Assembly: GCA_026182355.1 (NCBI GenBank) | Contig: JAPFBL010000166.1 | Coordinates: 1,054,001 to 1,118,000 of the forward strand | Direction: 5' to 3' | Length of the DNA: 64,000 bases | Origin: Hermatobates lingyangjiaoensis | Taxonomy: Eukaryota > Arthropoda > Insecta > Hemiptera > Hermatobatidae | Part shown: positions 1 through 12,346 of the stretch, one piece after another | Layout: each line of letters begins with the position of its first letter | Numbering within the stretch: position 1 is the stretch's first letter | Translations under genes and position numbers: made by a program | The notes under the pieces: generated by a model | What the model saw: only the letters and a program-made list of their open reading frames with translations | Database searches by the model: none | Told to the model about the DNA's origin: nothing

Positions 1-17
1 CCGCTTGTTACGGTTGA
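1..17 (+). mobile_element. Stump of a PLE hammerhead (family A) at the window edge
   Basis: The first 17 bases are the stem II loop, its 3' strand and the first bases after it, as seen in the family A hammerhead copies at 29671-29713 and 49538-49580. Similarity stops where GAAA should continue, so this is either broken or only its tail is visible. The 5' half would lie outside the window. Confidence 0.6.
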
Positions 18-1440
18 TATACATTAGTTTTTTTCTTGATTACCTACTTATAATAGTTAGTATTATATAGTGATTAGTATTAATGTTATAATAGTTCTAT
101 ATGTCTCACAGTTTAACAGATCTTAATGAAATTCGTCAATACGTTCCTTGCTCTTATTGTCTTTAGGTTATACTGCATGAAGGTAAAGGTATTTTCATTT
201 TGTTTATATTAAAGAAAAAAAATACTATTTTGTCCCTCTCTTTTATTGATAGTTATTGAAACTTGAAATTTGTTAATTTTAATATTATTGTTAACACGTC
301 GAAGGTTGTCGATTAATGAAGAATACATATTTGAGGGAAATATGAATGATATAGGTCAAGATTAAGACGTCAAATGTATCATTATTTTATAATTGAAATT
401 TTGTATTTTGTATTGTTCTTACAGATCAGCATTTCATGTATTTTGTACTTATGAATGATGGAATATAATGCTCAAAAGTTAAAAAATATTTCCTGTTAGT
501 GTTGTTGTTGTTTGGTGGTGTTGATGTTATTGTTGTTGCTGTTCTTCTTTTTCTTCTTCTTCTTCAAGGCAAATGGTGTTGCTGTTGTTTCTAAAGTATT
601 ACCGGTTATGTTTCTATGTGCTTGATTGAAACAGTTGAATTAATCATTTCTACCACATTTTTACAAGTACAAATATCAAAACGCATTGCCGTATTTGGCT
701 ATGAATTTTGTACTATTAAATAAATTTGTTTCAGAAATGTGTATTAGTGCGACCATTTTATTCAAAATTATAACTTAAATGTATTCTGATTATGCATACA
801 TACCACGAATAGCCTTCATTATTTTAATAATGCCGTGCTGATTTTTATGTTTTTATTTCTTTTTTATCAGAACACATTAATTTTCATTTTTGCTATTATA
901 ATACTGATTTAGTGAAAGAGGATGAATGGAGAATAGTATTGATGAAAGGTAAGATTGGCTAATGATGAGGTGTTAGCGAGCAGTGCCAGCACTGCCAGTT
1001 CGACTGAAATGCGAATGAGATGCTTTTGCCAGGGTACAGGTGGCTGTAACTCGGCCACCTAATCCCTCTAGCCATGATTAATTGGTTCGCGATTTAGGCC
1101 CTGGTGATTATTAGCTGTCACTCCTTATTGTTTGGCGTCCTCTTTATATTAATTAGCTACGCTCTATTCTATCTGGATTTACACCACACTTCTCCCTTAC
1201 ATCGACTTGTCTTCCTTAATTGCCTCTTACTTGTGAATTAGAGAACCTAGTCACTATTGTATTAACAAAGGTACATTAATAGTCTTGTGATTAAGTATAT
1301 GCTATAAGGTTTGATTAATTTACTGGAAAAGTTTTACATAAAAGGAGTTTTAAACAGCAAACCGTTTTTAAATTCTTCCTACGAAGAACTAGTACACTAA
1401 ATTGATCCTTTTAAAAATTGCTTTGAATAGTACTAACAAT
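18..1440. other. No gene seen; AT-rich with a GTT/CTT tract
   Basis: I see no convincing exon. There is a trinucleotide-rich patch at about 499-566 (GTT changing to CTT). A more GC-rich patch at about 955-1110 resembles old repeat sequence but matches nothing I recognise. Confidence 0.5.
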
Positions 1441-1445
1441 TTGGT

Positions 1446-1459
1446 GGGGGGGGGGGGGG
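1446..1459 (+). repeat. Poly-G run (14 G)
   Basis: An uninterrupted run of G in otherwise AT-rich DNA. A second such run lies at 12335-12346, on the same strand. It is a simple homopolymer with no other feature around it. Confidence 0.9.
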
Positions 1460-1856
1460 TACTTAGTATTTTTTATAGTGTTTATATTATAAATAAACTG
1501 AGGAATTTAATCTTCATAAAATCTCTCATGAGTGGATTATATTTTTATTTTTACAATATTAAAAAAATAAAACAGAATAAGAAATATGTATATTATTATT
1601 TTTTTATATACATATTGTTAGTACTACATTTGTGTGGTAAGGTTGGTCGAAATCTCCTTGTAAAATTGAATCGTTTTACCTCGTAGACTGGAGTTGCAGT
1701 TGTAAAGTAAATTTCATTTTCTTAGTTAAAAAATTCTTACTTCTGCCTATGAAAAAGGTTTTAAACAAAACCGAAACGTTGGCAACGAGAATTTGATTTT
1801 TTATCCCAGAAAATTGACCGAATCCCGATTAGAGAACACAACTATTCTGTCAAACC

Positions 1857-2012
1857 CTAGTTCCTAAAGAAATGAAAGTAAGACTTCGAGATTTGGAAAA
1901 GAAATCCAAAAAACTTATTAAGACATATGGTGAGTTATTACACCTAGTTCCTAAAGAAATGAAAATAAGACTTCGAGATTTGGAAAAGAAATCCAAAAAA
2001 CTAATTAAGACA
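1857..2012 (+). repeat. 87-bp tandem duplication in an open reading frame
   Basis: The word ttcctaaag recurs at 1861 and 1948, so the period is 87 bp, or 29 codons. The second unit is only partly present (about 65 bp). In the frame of the ATG at 1872 both units stay open and encode a very basic, charged helix-like segment (LVPKEMK, then RLRDLEKKSKKLIKT). The copies differ at about two positions: GTA to ATA (Val to Ile) and CTT to CTA (silent). The frame then runs into AT-rich codons and stops at 2163. It could be a small exon, a decayed gene, or chance. I recognise no family. Confidence 0.7.
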
Positions 2013-2165
2013 AAAGTGGGCAGAAAATTTAATCTCACATATGTATATATATTAATATTGATAATTCTGTTAGTTAGTACTTCATCCAATCGTATCTCTA
2101 CATTGTTCCTGTATAAGTTTAATGTTAACTTGAAGTTAAATTGTAATGACTTGTTGGAAGTATGA

Positions 2166-3160
2166 TAGAATAATTATAAATCTATTATTTTTTATTTTCC
2201 TCATGTTTTAATACTAAATAACTTGTGTGTGAATGTTATAAATAATTTGTATGCAAGGCTATTCCAATTATGTATGGTAAGTTGGGGATTATCTGCGGCA
2301 AACACTAATGAGAAATGGTTTAAGGGAATAATTATTCTGTTGGAAATGGCATCAGAGTGAAAGTTAAACTGAAACATAATGTCCACAAATGTCCTCAGAG
2401 TTACCGCCCGACTACATGCATTACACATATCATGGTAAATCAATTTTGAACTCGTTAAAGGGAAGGCTTTCGTTTGCATAAATTACTCACTATTCTGCGT
2501 CGTTGAAGGCGTCTTGTTTCTCTATTTGTGATATTTCATTTCAACATTTCATTTTAGAATATAGATTGACTTAATGTAAGTTTAAAATGTAGAAAAAGTA
2601 AGTTGACCTGTTATAATCAATTAACATTAGTGATAACTCTGCAATGAAAAGGTAAAAGTTTATTTTCTACTACTAATCATATACCTCAAATTTTTTGGCA
2701 AACTTTTTTTCGAAAGAGTTAATTATCAAAAATTTTAAGAATCTGCCTTCCGTTAAGCATATCTTATTGAAATTAGCAGCAGCTTCTGCGTTTGTTACTG
2801 AAACTTTCTCTTTTCCTATTACTCAGCAGTGAGAATCTGCTGGCTCCCAAAGAAAGTTACCGATGGATATGAGTATATACCATAAACCTTGAGGTGAAAC
2901 ACAGAACAACTTGAACCACTTTTAGAAAACGTTTTAATAACTACACTTATTGAACTAGATTATACTAACAAAAAACTAAAAAATCTACTGAAATTAACAA
3001 CGAGAATAAAATACAACTTATAAAGAACTACAAGCTTCATAAGACGCCATGATCAGGTACAAACTAATGTTAATGAATGCTAATAAACAATAGTTAATAT
3101 AACGTACTTTGTTAGTGTCTTCACGACGACTGGATGTGAATTTAAAACTAGGAATTTAAG
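2166..3160. other. No gene seen
   Basis: AT-rich sequence. A minus-strand frame at 2201-2479 has no recognisable domain, and its composition matches its surroundings, so I treat it as chance. Confidence 0.5.
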
Positions 3161-3168
3161 CTAATTCT

Positions 3169-3212
3169 GTGTGCGTGTGTTTGTGTGTGAGTGAGTGTGA
3201 GAGGGTATGTGG
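3169..3212 (+). repeat. GT-rich microsatellite
   Basis: An interrupted GT repeat with GA steps, lying just downstream of the mariner relic when that relic is read on its own (minus) strand. Confidence 0.85.
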
Positions 3213-3249
3213 ATAGCAGAGTCGGCCGTCCACCAAAAACTGAAATTTA

Positions 3250-3475
3250 GTTCTCACTAAATATTTTGGTTTAGCTGATCAACTGCCTGAAGTTTATTAG
3301 CTCGTTTTTTTGAACTATCCATGGAAAAATAATCATGAGGTGTCAGATCCGGGGATCTGGCAGGCTATTTGATTGGTCCTCGGCGTCTTATCCAAATCTA
3401 GGATGTGTTTCAAGGCATTGTCGAACATCTTTAGCGTAGTGCGCAGGTTTTTTCATCTTGTTGAAAATGATCACT
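3250..3475 (-). pseudogene. Mariner/Tc1-type (DDE) transposase, C-terminal relic
   Basis: On the minus strand one frame reads QQDEKTCALR and then, after frame slips, RRGPIK followed by RSPDLTPHDYF at 3326-3358. The alternative frame supplies PAHYAKDVRQCLE from the same bases. Together these match the known block of mariner/IS630-like transposases in which a QDGAPAH-type motif (second catalytic Asp) is followed by a GP-IxWPxRSPDLTPxDYFLWG block holding the third acidic residue. At least one frameshift and several stops interrupt it. The N-terminal DNA-binding half was not found upstream (3476-3700). It is a dead fragment of a cut-and-paste DNA transposon; the exact mariner clade cannot be told from this. 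Confidence 0.75.
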
Positions 3476-5129
3476 GAAATGGGAGAACTCACTAATAATA
3501 GAAAACACTTTAGTCACCAATACGGTTTGGCTTACTTTTGTTACACTCTACAATACGATGTAAAAGTTAACAGACATGTTACTTACAAAGCTCCTTTAGT
3601 TATTACAAATTTTAGATACGTTCAGTTTTTAAGTATATACATAATATTCAAATACTAATTTAAACCACGATTAAATAGTTTATTAATTATTAATTTATTA
3701 TTTATTTATTATTAATCTTATTTATAATAATATTTGTATAGCCCTAGTAATAATAATTTAAGTTTATAAAAAAAGATTAAATTCACTTCTGTTTTCATTC
3801 AAAAGGATAAATTTTTTTCTGTTTCTTGCATTAATGCATTGTTGTTTTATCATAGAGAGCTCAATTTTTCATATTTATTTGGAGTGTCCTGTGTATTTAT
3901 TTCAAGATTATTTTAGATTCGAATTATTGAACTGCTAAAAAATAACTGAACCATGTGGCATATAACTGAATAAAACGAAGTTTTTTTTAACGTTTTATTC
4001 AGATTTATTTTAGCTTATATTTTATGCATCGACTGAGAGTTTGTGTATAACAAGTTTGTTTCAGATTTTCAATTACAATTTTTCCTTATTCTCTCCACTT
4101 TGTTGTTGTAAAATTAACATTTTTTTTATGTCATAGAGTGCATTGTATTAAAAAAGTTAATTTGATGCAAAACTCTGATGTTGGTTTAAATAAACCGTAT
4201 TGTGTATTCTTTTTTAGATGTAATTGTAATTACAACTGGAATCTGATTATAATTATGTTGTAATCAAGTTATGCTTTCAAAGTCATATTTATAACTATAA
4301 GTAATGAAAACGCTACAGTAAAAGTGTTACGTAAATATGCCGTAAAATACGCTCATTGATTCCTAAGCACTCCTCAGTTTGGGTAATTATAATGGTATGT
4401 GGAATGATAAGTCAATATGGCTGACTAGAGTAGGGTTACTAACCTCAGCGTAACTCAAAGGTTTTAACAGTGTTATAGAAAAAAATTTTTTTTCTATTTC
4501 TATAAAATACAGATGTCCAAGATAAAAGTTTCGTATATAAATTGTCTTGTTTTTTTTAGTATATGCATAGAAAAAAATGACTATGTTTGTGCTGCCATTG
4601 ATTATCAATAGATTAATTTGAAAATGAGAAAATGGTGCATTTTGTCCAAACAATATAATTTTTAATTGCCCAATAAATTCCTCCCAACTATTTAAAACTT
4701 TTTTACCCTTGAAAGGTTTTATATTATATTCATGATTTCAGGTATAGCTTTTGAGGTGCATGGTACTTGTAGTATATAATAGAACAATATTTTTATTTAA
4801 AGTATAAAACATTGTACAAAGGAGTATTACATTGCTTCGTAGTTTAGAGTTCACATGATAGTATTTTCAAGCCATAATGTAATCAATAATACAGAAATTC
4901 ATACATAAAAAACAAAAATTTAATATCTGAAATATACTGATATTCGAACCTTTTTTAAAAGTTGTTTTACTCTTTTTTCTTGTTTTTTTTTTCATTTACT
5001 CTTTTAAAATAAAAGGTCTAATTTTTAAAACATTTACAAAAAAAAAGTGAAATATATTTCTTGCCTGCCTTTTATGTACAATTCCTAGGAGAAAAACAAG
5101 GTTGGTTTCATCCGACCACTTGTTATTGA
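3476..5129. other. No gene seen; AT-rich spacer
   Basis: Poly-A/T tracts and low-complexity sequence. The frames at 3458-3658 (+) and 4387-4653 (-) show no domain. The first overlaps the mariner relic on the opposite strand. Confidence 0.5.
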
Positions 5130-5891
5130 AAAAAACTTTGGGGTAAGAAGACTTCCCTTTGAGGGCCATAAATAGATCTCAATGCTATATGGGCCAAAGT
5201 TTCACGTTCCTGCATATTGCATATTGTACAGAGTTCCTCAGGTTTAATTTTATATAAGATACCTCTGAATAGGTGTAGAGTGTCACCGCCTGTTGTTCTT
5301 ATTTGTGGCAGTGTTCTGTGGTAATTGTGTATTAAATTGAGATCTGGATTTAGACAGATGATGTCTATGTGGTTAAAACTGTTTATTATTCTATATAACT
5401 TACTGTAAGAAGAGCTTTGTATCCCATGGAAGTCCTGTAGCCAAAGTACGGTTCATTGGAGTAATTCTTGAGGATTGTGTTTCTTGACTCATTACTGATC
5501 CTGCTTGTTGTTAGAATATTTTGATTGTCAGCAGAGGTGGAAAAAACTGCTTAACCTGAGAGACCCAATTCAATCTCGTAGCATTGCTAGGTACGGTATC
5601 CAGGTAATGCAGACGCTCAAAGAATTTCCTCACTAACATAGTTTCTTCCACTCTATAGATATAGTTGATGAAGTTAATGGTCATTTGCATAATTTTAACT
5701 GAGATGTGCTCAACATGGAACTCTTGCCTTATAACATAATGCGGAGTATTAAATTTTAAAGAGAAATAGCTTTTAAAGAAGTAACTCTGAGCAACTTCTA
5801 ATTGGTCTAAATATCTGTGTGACCACACTGGTGCTGCATGTAATAGAATACTGATGATTCTTGCATTGTAAACTTTACAAACAGCCTGCAA
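5130..5891 (-). pseudogene. Non-LTR retrotransposon (LINE) ORF2, C-terminal relic
   Basis: Read on the minus strand from 5891, the first 126 codons are open. They contain ILLHAAPVW, then LEVAQSYFFKSYFSL, then TPHYVIRQEFHVEHI. That succession is typical of the thumb region that follows the palm domain in LINE reverse transcriptases (a LLYGxxxW-like motif, then a Leu-Glu-x-x-Gln helix). After a stop and a frame change, a further piece (about 5130-5340) reads RTTGGDTLHLFRGIL and CTICNMQERETLAHI, a Cys-x2-Cys ... Glu-x2-x-His arrangement like the zinc-knuckle tail of LINE ORF2. The RT palm (YADD) is absent. It is a 5'-truncated dead copy; the clade is not assigned. Confidence 0.75.
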
Positions 5892-5895
5892 TGAT

Positions 5896-8800
5896 TTTTT
5901 GAAGCTTTGGTCTTTAAATGTATGTATGTCTGTATTTCAATAAATCCCACAGGTTTCCCAACTTCCTTTTCCTTCTTTTCTCTCATTATACCTTCCACAG
6001 AACCGTCAATTTCATCTATACACAATATTTAATTGCTTAGTTCTTTAATTCGCTTCTGAATATTTTTTGAAGTACTTATCTCTAAGTTCTCTTGTTACTA
6101 ATAAGCAACATTTCTTTACAAACATTATATTTCCTGTAAACTTTCTTGCGTTATATTCTATTATTCTTTCATTACTTCTTTAGTAAGATAAAGGTACCTT
6201 CTGAATACACAAAATGTACTACAATACCGCTACTTTCAAAGCGATTTGGCCAAAAACCAATAAAGTGCATGAAACTATAATGATTATATTTATGTTTCAT
6301 TTTGTTATGATCCATGAAATGGTTTGACTGTTGTGTTCACAAGGCTTTAGATTTAATCAAAACTCGCAATTTTTATATTTTTACGGATCAGATATTTTAT
6401 GCTTTTATTATATTTATATATTTGCTTAGTTTACTGCCTTTATTTAATATACGTATCAGTGCAAACAAGAACCCTTTTAAAACTCTTTTATCACCATTAA
6501 AGAACAGTTGTTGAACTTTTGGACCTTTGCCCATGTCATACAACAGACAAACTCGTATAAAGTCAGAATCACAGCAATTCTAATCAAAACCAAGCTGACA
6601 GATTTTTATCAAAAGAATAAGCCCAATTTTTTCATATAAGCTGCCCCAAAAATAAGTGCAAGTTCCTTGGTCCGTATTTGGTTGTTTGCATTGTAGATAT
6701 AACCTGAAAAAGAACGCTGCGGTTCGAAATTTGTTGTTTTTACAATAAAAACTATAGGTGGTGGTATATATGTATTATTATTTCCCAATTGAGCAAGTTT
6801 TATCCAAGTCATAACAATTTAATATTATTAAATTAGATTTCGTCGAAAACTACCAGGATTTTTTTATTAGTCTCTATTTAATATTATTGGCTTTAAATCT
6901 TTCGAATAAATTATAGCCTCACAGTTTTTCTTTGTTTAAGTGTTTCTTTTGCCTACTGATTCCATAAATAATATCAGAATATGCTTCAGTCATATATTTT
7001 TTTCAGTGACTGGTTTTAGTTAAAACCATTTATTTTTTACCTAAAACAATTGAATATCTGAAATACCTAAATCGAGTTTTTGTTATTTATGATAACATTT
7101 ATTTACTCTCTGTATGAATTGTAAAGAAGTTAAATTATTGTATTCCTTTTAAAATTTTAAAAATTGAATTTTCAACAGAAGTACACCTATTGAGGTCTTC
7201 TGAGATTGAACTGTCAAAAGAAAAATTATTTTTGCAAATTGGTTCAACTGTATATCCCATATTATTGAGCAGTATTTTATATGGTTGAATATGCTAACAG
7301 TAGCAATCATGTTACCTAGTTAAAATGCAACAAGAAAACCGTTGAAAGACAGAGAAACTTAACAAAAAGCAAGTTTTTGCAAATTTATGTTTTTTTTTTT
7401 AATTATATATGTTTACAGAAAGGACTGCCGCCAATATTTACAAATATTATAATTAATATGTATGTATGTATATATTATATATTGATAAAAGTATGGACTG
7501 TAGAATAGAAACAAAACTAAAGTTTATCGGTACTCGGTCAGTTCTTCAGGTTTTGCAAAACAATTTGCAATTGTTAATGAAACCAGTGTTAATATATTTC
7601 TTTTTCTATTAATTCAGCTCATATGTATTACAATATATTTTTTAAGTTACGCCATTAAAGGAAAAAGAATCAAACTCATAACCAATGTCGAACTTTTTAA
7701 GGTGTGAGAAATCTGAAATGAATTGGTTGTTTGCAATTTAGTATAAATTCGTCTACATGATTTTGATTATGAATATTGTAGTTTAGTTTTTTGGTTGATA
7801 TTGACATAGTTACTATCCTTTTTGTTCAAATTGTGTTTCAGTGTTAAATGTTTGTGTTATTCATTTTAAATAGCGACAAACTAACTTTAAAAGTTTGCTG
7901 TAGCTCTGACCACTGCTTCAGTGAAGTCCGGAGTTAAAACAAATTGCAGTAAAATATAGATAGTAACCATAAAATTTGATTGAAATTGTTTAGACTAGTA
8001 GAACGCAATCGTAGAGTTTAGTAAATAATAAGGTAGTGAAGTAACGTACTCTTCGACTAGCGCTGCGGTTGAGAAATTGGGAAAATTTGATCGTGTTTTG
8101 TAAATCTTAAACTGATAACGTTTTATTTATTTCATTTTAATTAAATTTATAATTTTTAAAATGTCAGCTTTAGTGTTAGTCAATAATTGATCCATTTTTT
8201 AATGAATTAAGTCAATTTATTGTCTGGAAACACTATTATAATTATCATAATTACTGCCTTTTAATATTAAGGTAAATAAAAATCGTTTAGCATTATACCA
8301 GCAGATAATATTATTTCTGTTTGTTGAAGTTAAAGTAATGTTAAGAATATCAGGAATAAGGAGGTTTCATTAAGTCTGGTTCAATTCCACTCCATGGTTC
8401 AAGTGACGACTCATCTTAACGTCTCACCCAAGGGATGCTAATCCACTTCGTGACGACTTATTCTATATCAACTTACATTTACAATTAAATCTTTTACGAT
8501 CTAAACTCGAGAAATGTAAATTTTACGATGTCTTTAACATAGAGGTTTATACTACTCCGTCAAGTGTAAATAATATAATCCAGATCTTGTGCAAGCATGT
8601 CTGTCACTCGCCAATAGATTAACAGTAGTAGAAATTACTGTCTATTTTATTTACCTTAAACTGAGTATATAACAACTTTAACCAAATCAAAATTAAATTA
8701 GTCTTAGAAGTTTATTTATATTTAACGTTAACTACTTGCGTGTAATATACTAATACTATCAGAAAATCCCATTATCTCTTAACTGAGGAAAGTGAACTAG

Positions 8801-9640
8801 ATACCCACAGCGGGGTACATTAAGTGGTATTTATTAAATTTGGAGCTCAAAAGTAGAAGAAAATCATATGGAGACTAGAAGCGTCTTTGAAACTACAAAA
8901 AATATTATATAATGAAATAAAAAGTATTTTGAAATAGTAGTTAATTACTTTATGTACCATAAATGACTTTATGTTCAAACTTTTCACATATAAAAGCTAA
9001 TTTGTTTGAAAGCTGTGTATTTAATTGTTGATTTTATTTATAGGAAAAAATATGCTTACTATTATTTTTTTCATAAATAGCTTCCAACTCTGCTTGGTTA
9101 CTTGGCTTGCACAAAATACTACATTTGAATAAAATGAAGACATGCGTATACATTTCAGATCCGGAATGTTGAATTAATATGAAAAATGCTACTATTTCCT
9201 GAAATAAAACGTTATTGGCATAACGTTTAATGTTATTATTTAACGTTTAATCGGCATAAACTTAATATGTAATAGTTTAACAGTTATATAGGTGAAAATG
9301 TTTTCAAAAATGTGTTTCTAACCTGTGCAGTTGTAATTCTATTTAACAAGTTAAAAAAGAAGTATTGACTGCCCATTATCATAGATTAGATTATCAATCT
9401 GCGTGGGTCACGCATTTCACGTAGCTACCTGCAATCGCTTCCCTTAATTTACAAGTTTCTTGGTGTGCTAATTTTTTTTAAAAAAAAGTCCTTTGACCTT
9501 ATCATCACTTTGGTTTGTCTAGAGATATTAATTTATTTATAACCATGTCTCATAAAACTAAATATAATATGGTTATGTATTTATATTTAATAAATTCGTA
9601 AACCAAAAGGGAAATGTTTTAGATATTGATAAATATATAT
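5896..9640. other. No gene seen; long AT-rich spacer
   Basis: Nothing recognised in about 3.7 kb. Short frames at 5807-6025, 6314-6514 and 6609-6812 have no domain or splice context. The sequence is uniformly AT-rich with poly-A/T runs. Confidence 0.5.
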
Positions 9641-9645
9641 GCGTT

Positions 9646-9795
9646 CAAACCACAATAAGAAATGAGAGAAAAGACTAAGATCTTTCAACCGTAAAAAGCG
9701 GTCTTCGTCATATCCCAACTGACAAAATTGACTCTGACGAAGAACGCTTGTTACGGTTGAAAGATCTCAGTCCTTTTTCTCATTCGTTTAGTCCT
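9646..9795. mobile_element. Inverted pair of PLE hammerhead terminal repeats (family A)
   Basis: Two copies of the family A terminal repeat face each other. The left copy (9646-9712) is antisense and the right copy (9730-9795) is sense, with a short spacer. Both carry the sequence just after the ribozyme, ending toward a CAAACCACAATAAGA-type outer flank on the left. No coding sequence lies between them, so this is a minimal solo inverted terminal pair. Confidence 0.8.
9730..9772 (+). ncRNA. Hammerhead-like ribozyme, family A
   Basis: Order: stem I strand GACT (9730-9733), CTGACGA (9734-9740), a hairpin with loop CTTGTTA, GAAA (9759-9762), self-complementary GATC inside A-GATC-T, cleavage-site base C, then stem I strand AGTC (9769-9772). 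Stem II carries one mismatch (AGAACG against CGGTT), and there is one unpaired base after CTGACGA. The core bases are intact. The facing antisense copy at 9671-9712 has lost the first bases of its CTGACGA. Confidence 0.6.
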
Positions 9796-9799
9796 TCTG

Positions 9800-10375
9800 G
9801 ATTGCATTTCGTTTAACACTTAGATTTATAGAAATAGATATAGATATATAGCTAGATATTATAGATTTTTTCATATTTTTAGTTGAAGAATTCAATAGAA
9901 AAAATGTAATATCAATTTGTTGAAACCTCTTCAAGTTTTTGACGTTTGGTTTGCACACAAGACTTTGATTTTCTTATTTCTTTGACATTCCTAATTCAAT
10001 AGGAAAAGCCTTTCTATAGTACTTATGTGCTTACTTTTATCATTAATGTTTAACTTGGTGGACCTATTTAAACAGGATTAATTACCTTAATAGAAATAAA
10101 AGGACAAACGAACCAGTTAACAGTTATACTAAAAATACGGGATTGAGCAGATTATGAGTAAATTCAATGGCCATAGTCACATTGAATTTAATATTGGAGT
10201 TAATCAAAGATTTGTCTCATTCGCACAAGGGTGAACCGTATGTACTTCACCCATGTACACTGATTCAAAACTGAGTCAAACTTTTGCTTATTGTACAACC
10301 CAAAAGGTGGTATGACAGTATAAGAGTGTAAGAGTTAAACAAATCAATTAAGTAATTTAGAAATCAGGTTAGCAC
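9800..10375. other. No gene seen
   Basis: AT-rich spacer between the hammerhead pair and the SINE. No repeat or exon recognised. Confidence 0.5.
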
Positions 10376-10545
10376 GCAGTGGCAACATGCTCGGCTCTGG
10401 ATGATCTACTATACCCACTCTGTTCTTCGATTTTTTTTTTTTTAAGTGGGAGGTGAATTAATCTGAACACCTCATCCATAAGGAGGACGTTAATCCGTCG
10501 GTCCCGAGCCCGACAATGCCAGGTACTCGTGAAAGGTAACCACTC
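10376..10545 (+). mobile_element. tRNA-derived SINE, copy 1
   Basis: It starts with a tRNA-like A-box region (GTTAGCACGCAGTGGCAAC). A poly-T interruption follows at about 10431-10443, then a body containing GGACGTTAATCCGTCGGTCC (about 10485-10504) and a tail CAGGTACTCGTGAA. The same head-to-core order appears on the minus strand at 44540-44716 and 58683-58850, which defines a family of at least three diverged copies. The B box is degraded here. Confidence 0.75.
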
Positions 10546-12330
10546 TAACTACATTTGAGTTAGGCAAAATTTAGGACTCCCAATGTAGAATCAACAGGTA
10601 ATATGGCTTGCCTATTACCAAAATGGGTGTCAAATAATAAATGAGCCACTATTTCGGGTATTAGAATTGCACTAAAAGGTGGAAGCCTTATAAGTATGGG
10701 AGTTGGAATATAATCAAACAACTCCTATAAATATTTTTTTTAGTAAGAAGATGAGAAATAAATATTTAAAAGAAATTAACATCAACAGTTTCTATGGGTC
10801 AAACTGAATCAACCATTCCAAATCAAAAAAAAAATACTTGTACTTTTTAAGAGGTAGCCAAAAGTATACCCGACTTGTGTTTTTCATAAATATTTACTCA
10901 TTTAATGTTACGAAAAGTCCCCGTTGCCCATGACTGCATAGAGTCTTTGGTTTAATATTGATAAAAGCTTAATACTGTAAACATTAACATTTAATTATTG
11001 ATGACTTATCTTTACTCTTTCAACTTATTTTAACAAGTTGATTATTCGTTTATTATGAAGTTTTGAGATAAAATTCTGAAAACTGATTTTTTAAGTTTAG
11101 GAATCGTCAGTAATCTTTAAACCTGCAATAAGGACCATGATTATTCCTTTTGTTTGGTTTGTTCAGGATACATCCTATTAATAGAGAGTTTATACATCAT
11201 TATTCAACTTCAAACGTAACGATATCATTATTCATTTAACCTCGTCATGCCACTTCGAAATTATTTTATTTCTTGTTTATAAAATGTTCAAAGTAATTTA
11301 CATCTCTTGTCTTGTTCCTTATACAAGATTACAGTATGCCTTATAGTTTTAATTACATTAAACGAAGTATGTAATTTCTTAAAAATTATTGAGCTAATAT
11401 TCTCTCCTACTGTCTAAGAAATTCAAATTGCACCATGTAATGAGGAAATTTGAGTTTGCAAAATTAATAAAGTTAACCTCTTAGTCCTCTGTTTAAGCGT
11501 GACATTAAGTCATAATAATTTTATTATCTGAATATGGTTCAACTTAGCAAATTATAGCTTATAATTGATTTATTGGAGATGAAATGTTGTAATTTAGTTT
11601 TATTTAAAAATATTTACTGATTTTTCAAGATCATCTTATTATTAATGGTTTGATTATCTTAATGACAAAAATATTATATTTTATAACACAAGATTATATT
11701 AATATAGTATAATTTGTTTATACTATTTTTTTGCATAGTGCAAATAATTTTCTTGTTCTATTTAATTTCTAGTATCAGAGTTAAGTTATCATAATAATTT
11801 TTAAGCTCTCAGAATATGGTCCTACATTTGTTTATTTATTCTTTTTTTGTAACTAAGTTTTAATTGAAATATTTTTTTTTAAATTTTAATAATGGTTTAT
11901 CTATGTTTCTGAATGAAATTTTAATATCTAAACCATTATATTGATATCTAAAACATGCTATTCGAACTTAATTAAAAATAAATTTTTTTTTATGGTAAAA
12001 ATTGTATTTTAATAGCTTAAAGGAGCTATTTAGCTAGAAATGACACAAATGATTTTATCAAATATTTGTCTGATCATTATTTAAACTGTCCTAATATTAT
12101 TTAGTTAAAGTGGAGCTTGTAAGCCAGGGTGGAAAAATTACTAAAATAAAATACTACTGAGAGGAAGTATGGTTATTTTGTTAGTGTTGAGTTTTCTTAT
12201 CATTAACAATGTTTAGGGCATTGTTGTATTGATACCAATCTGTAAAATCAGCGACACTTGGGACTAAAATACTTATCATATGAAAACAATTTTGAATAAC
12301 GAATTCAAAATTCTTTACAGTTAGGATGTG
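10546..12330. other. No gene seen
   Basis: AT-rich sequence with many poly-T and poly-A runs. No exon, repeat family or motif recognised. Confidence 0.5.
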
Positions 12331-12334
12331 TGTT

Positions 12335-12346
12335 GGGGGGGGGGGG
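12335..12346 (+). repeat. Poly-G run (12 G)
   Basis: Second homopolymer G run of the window, in AT-rich surroundings. Confidence 0.9.

Noticed and set aside
1446..12346. The two poly-G runs as G-quadruplex control elements
   Set aside because: Single homopolymer runs of 12-14 G can form quadruplexes only in an unusual register, and no gene lies near either. I list them just as repeats.
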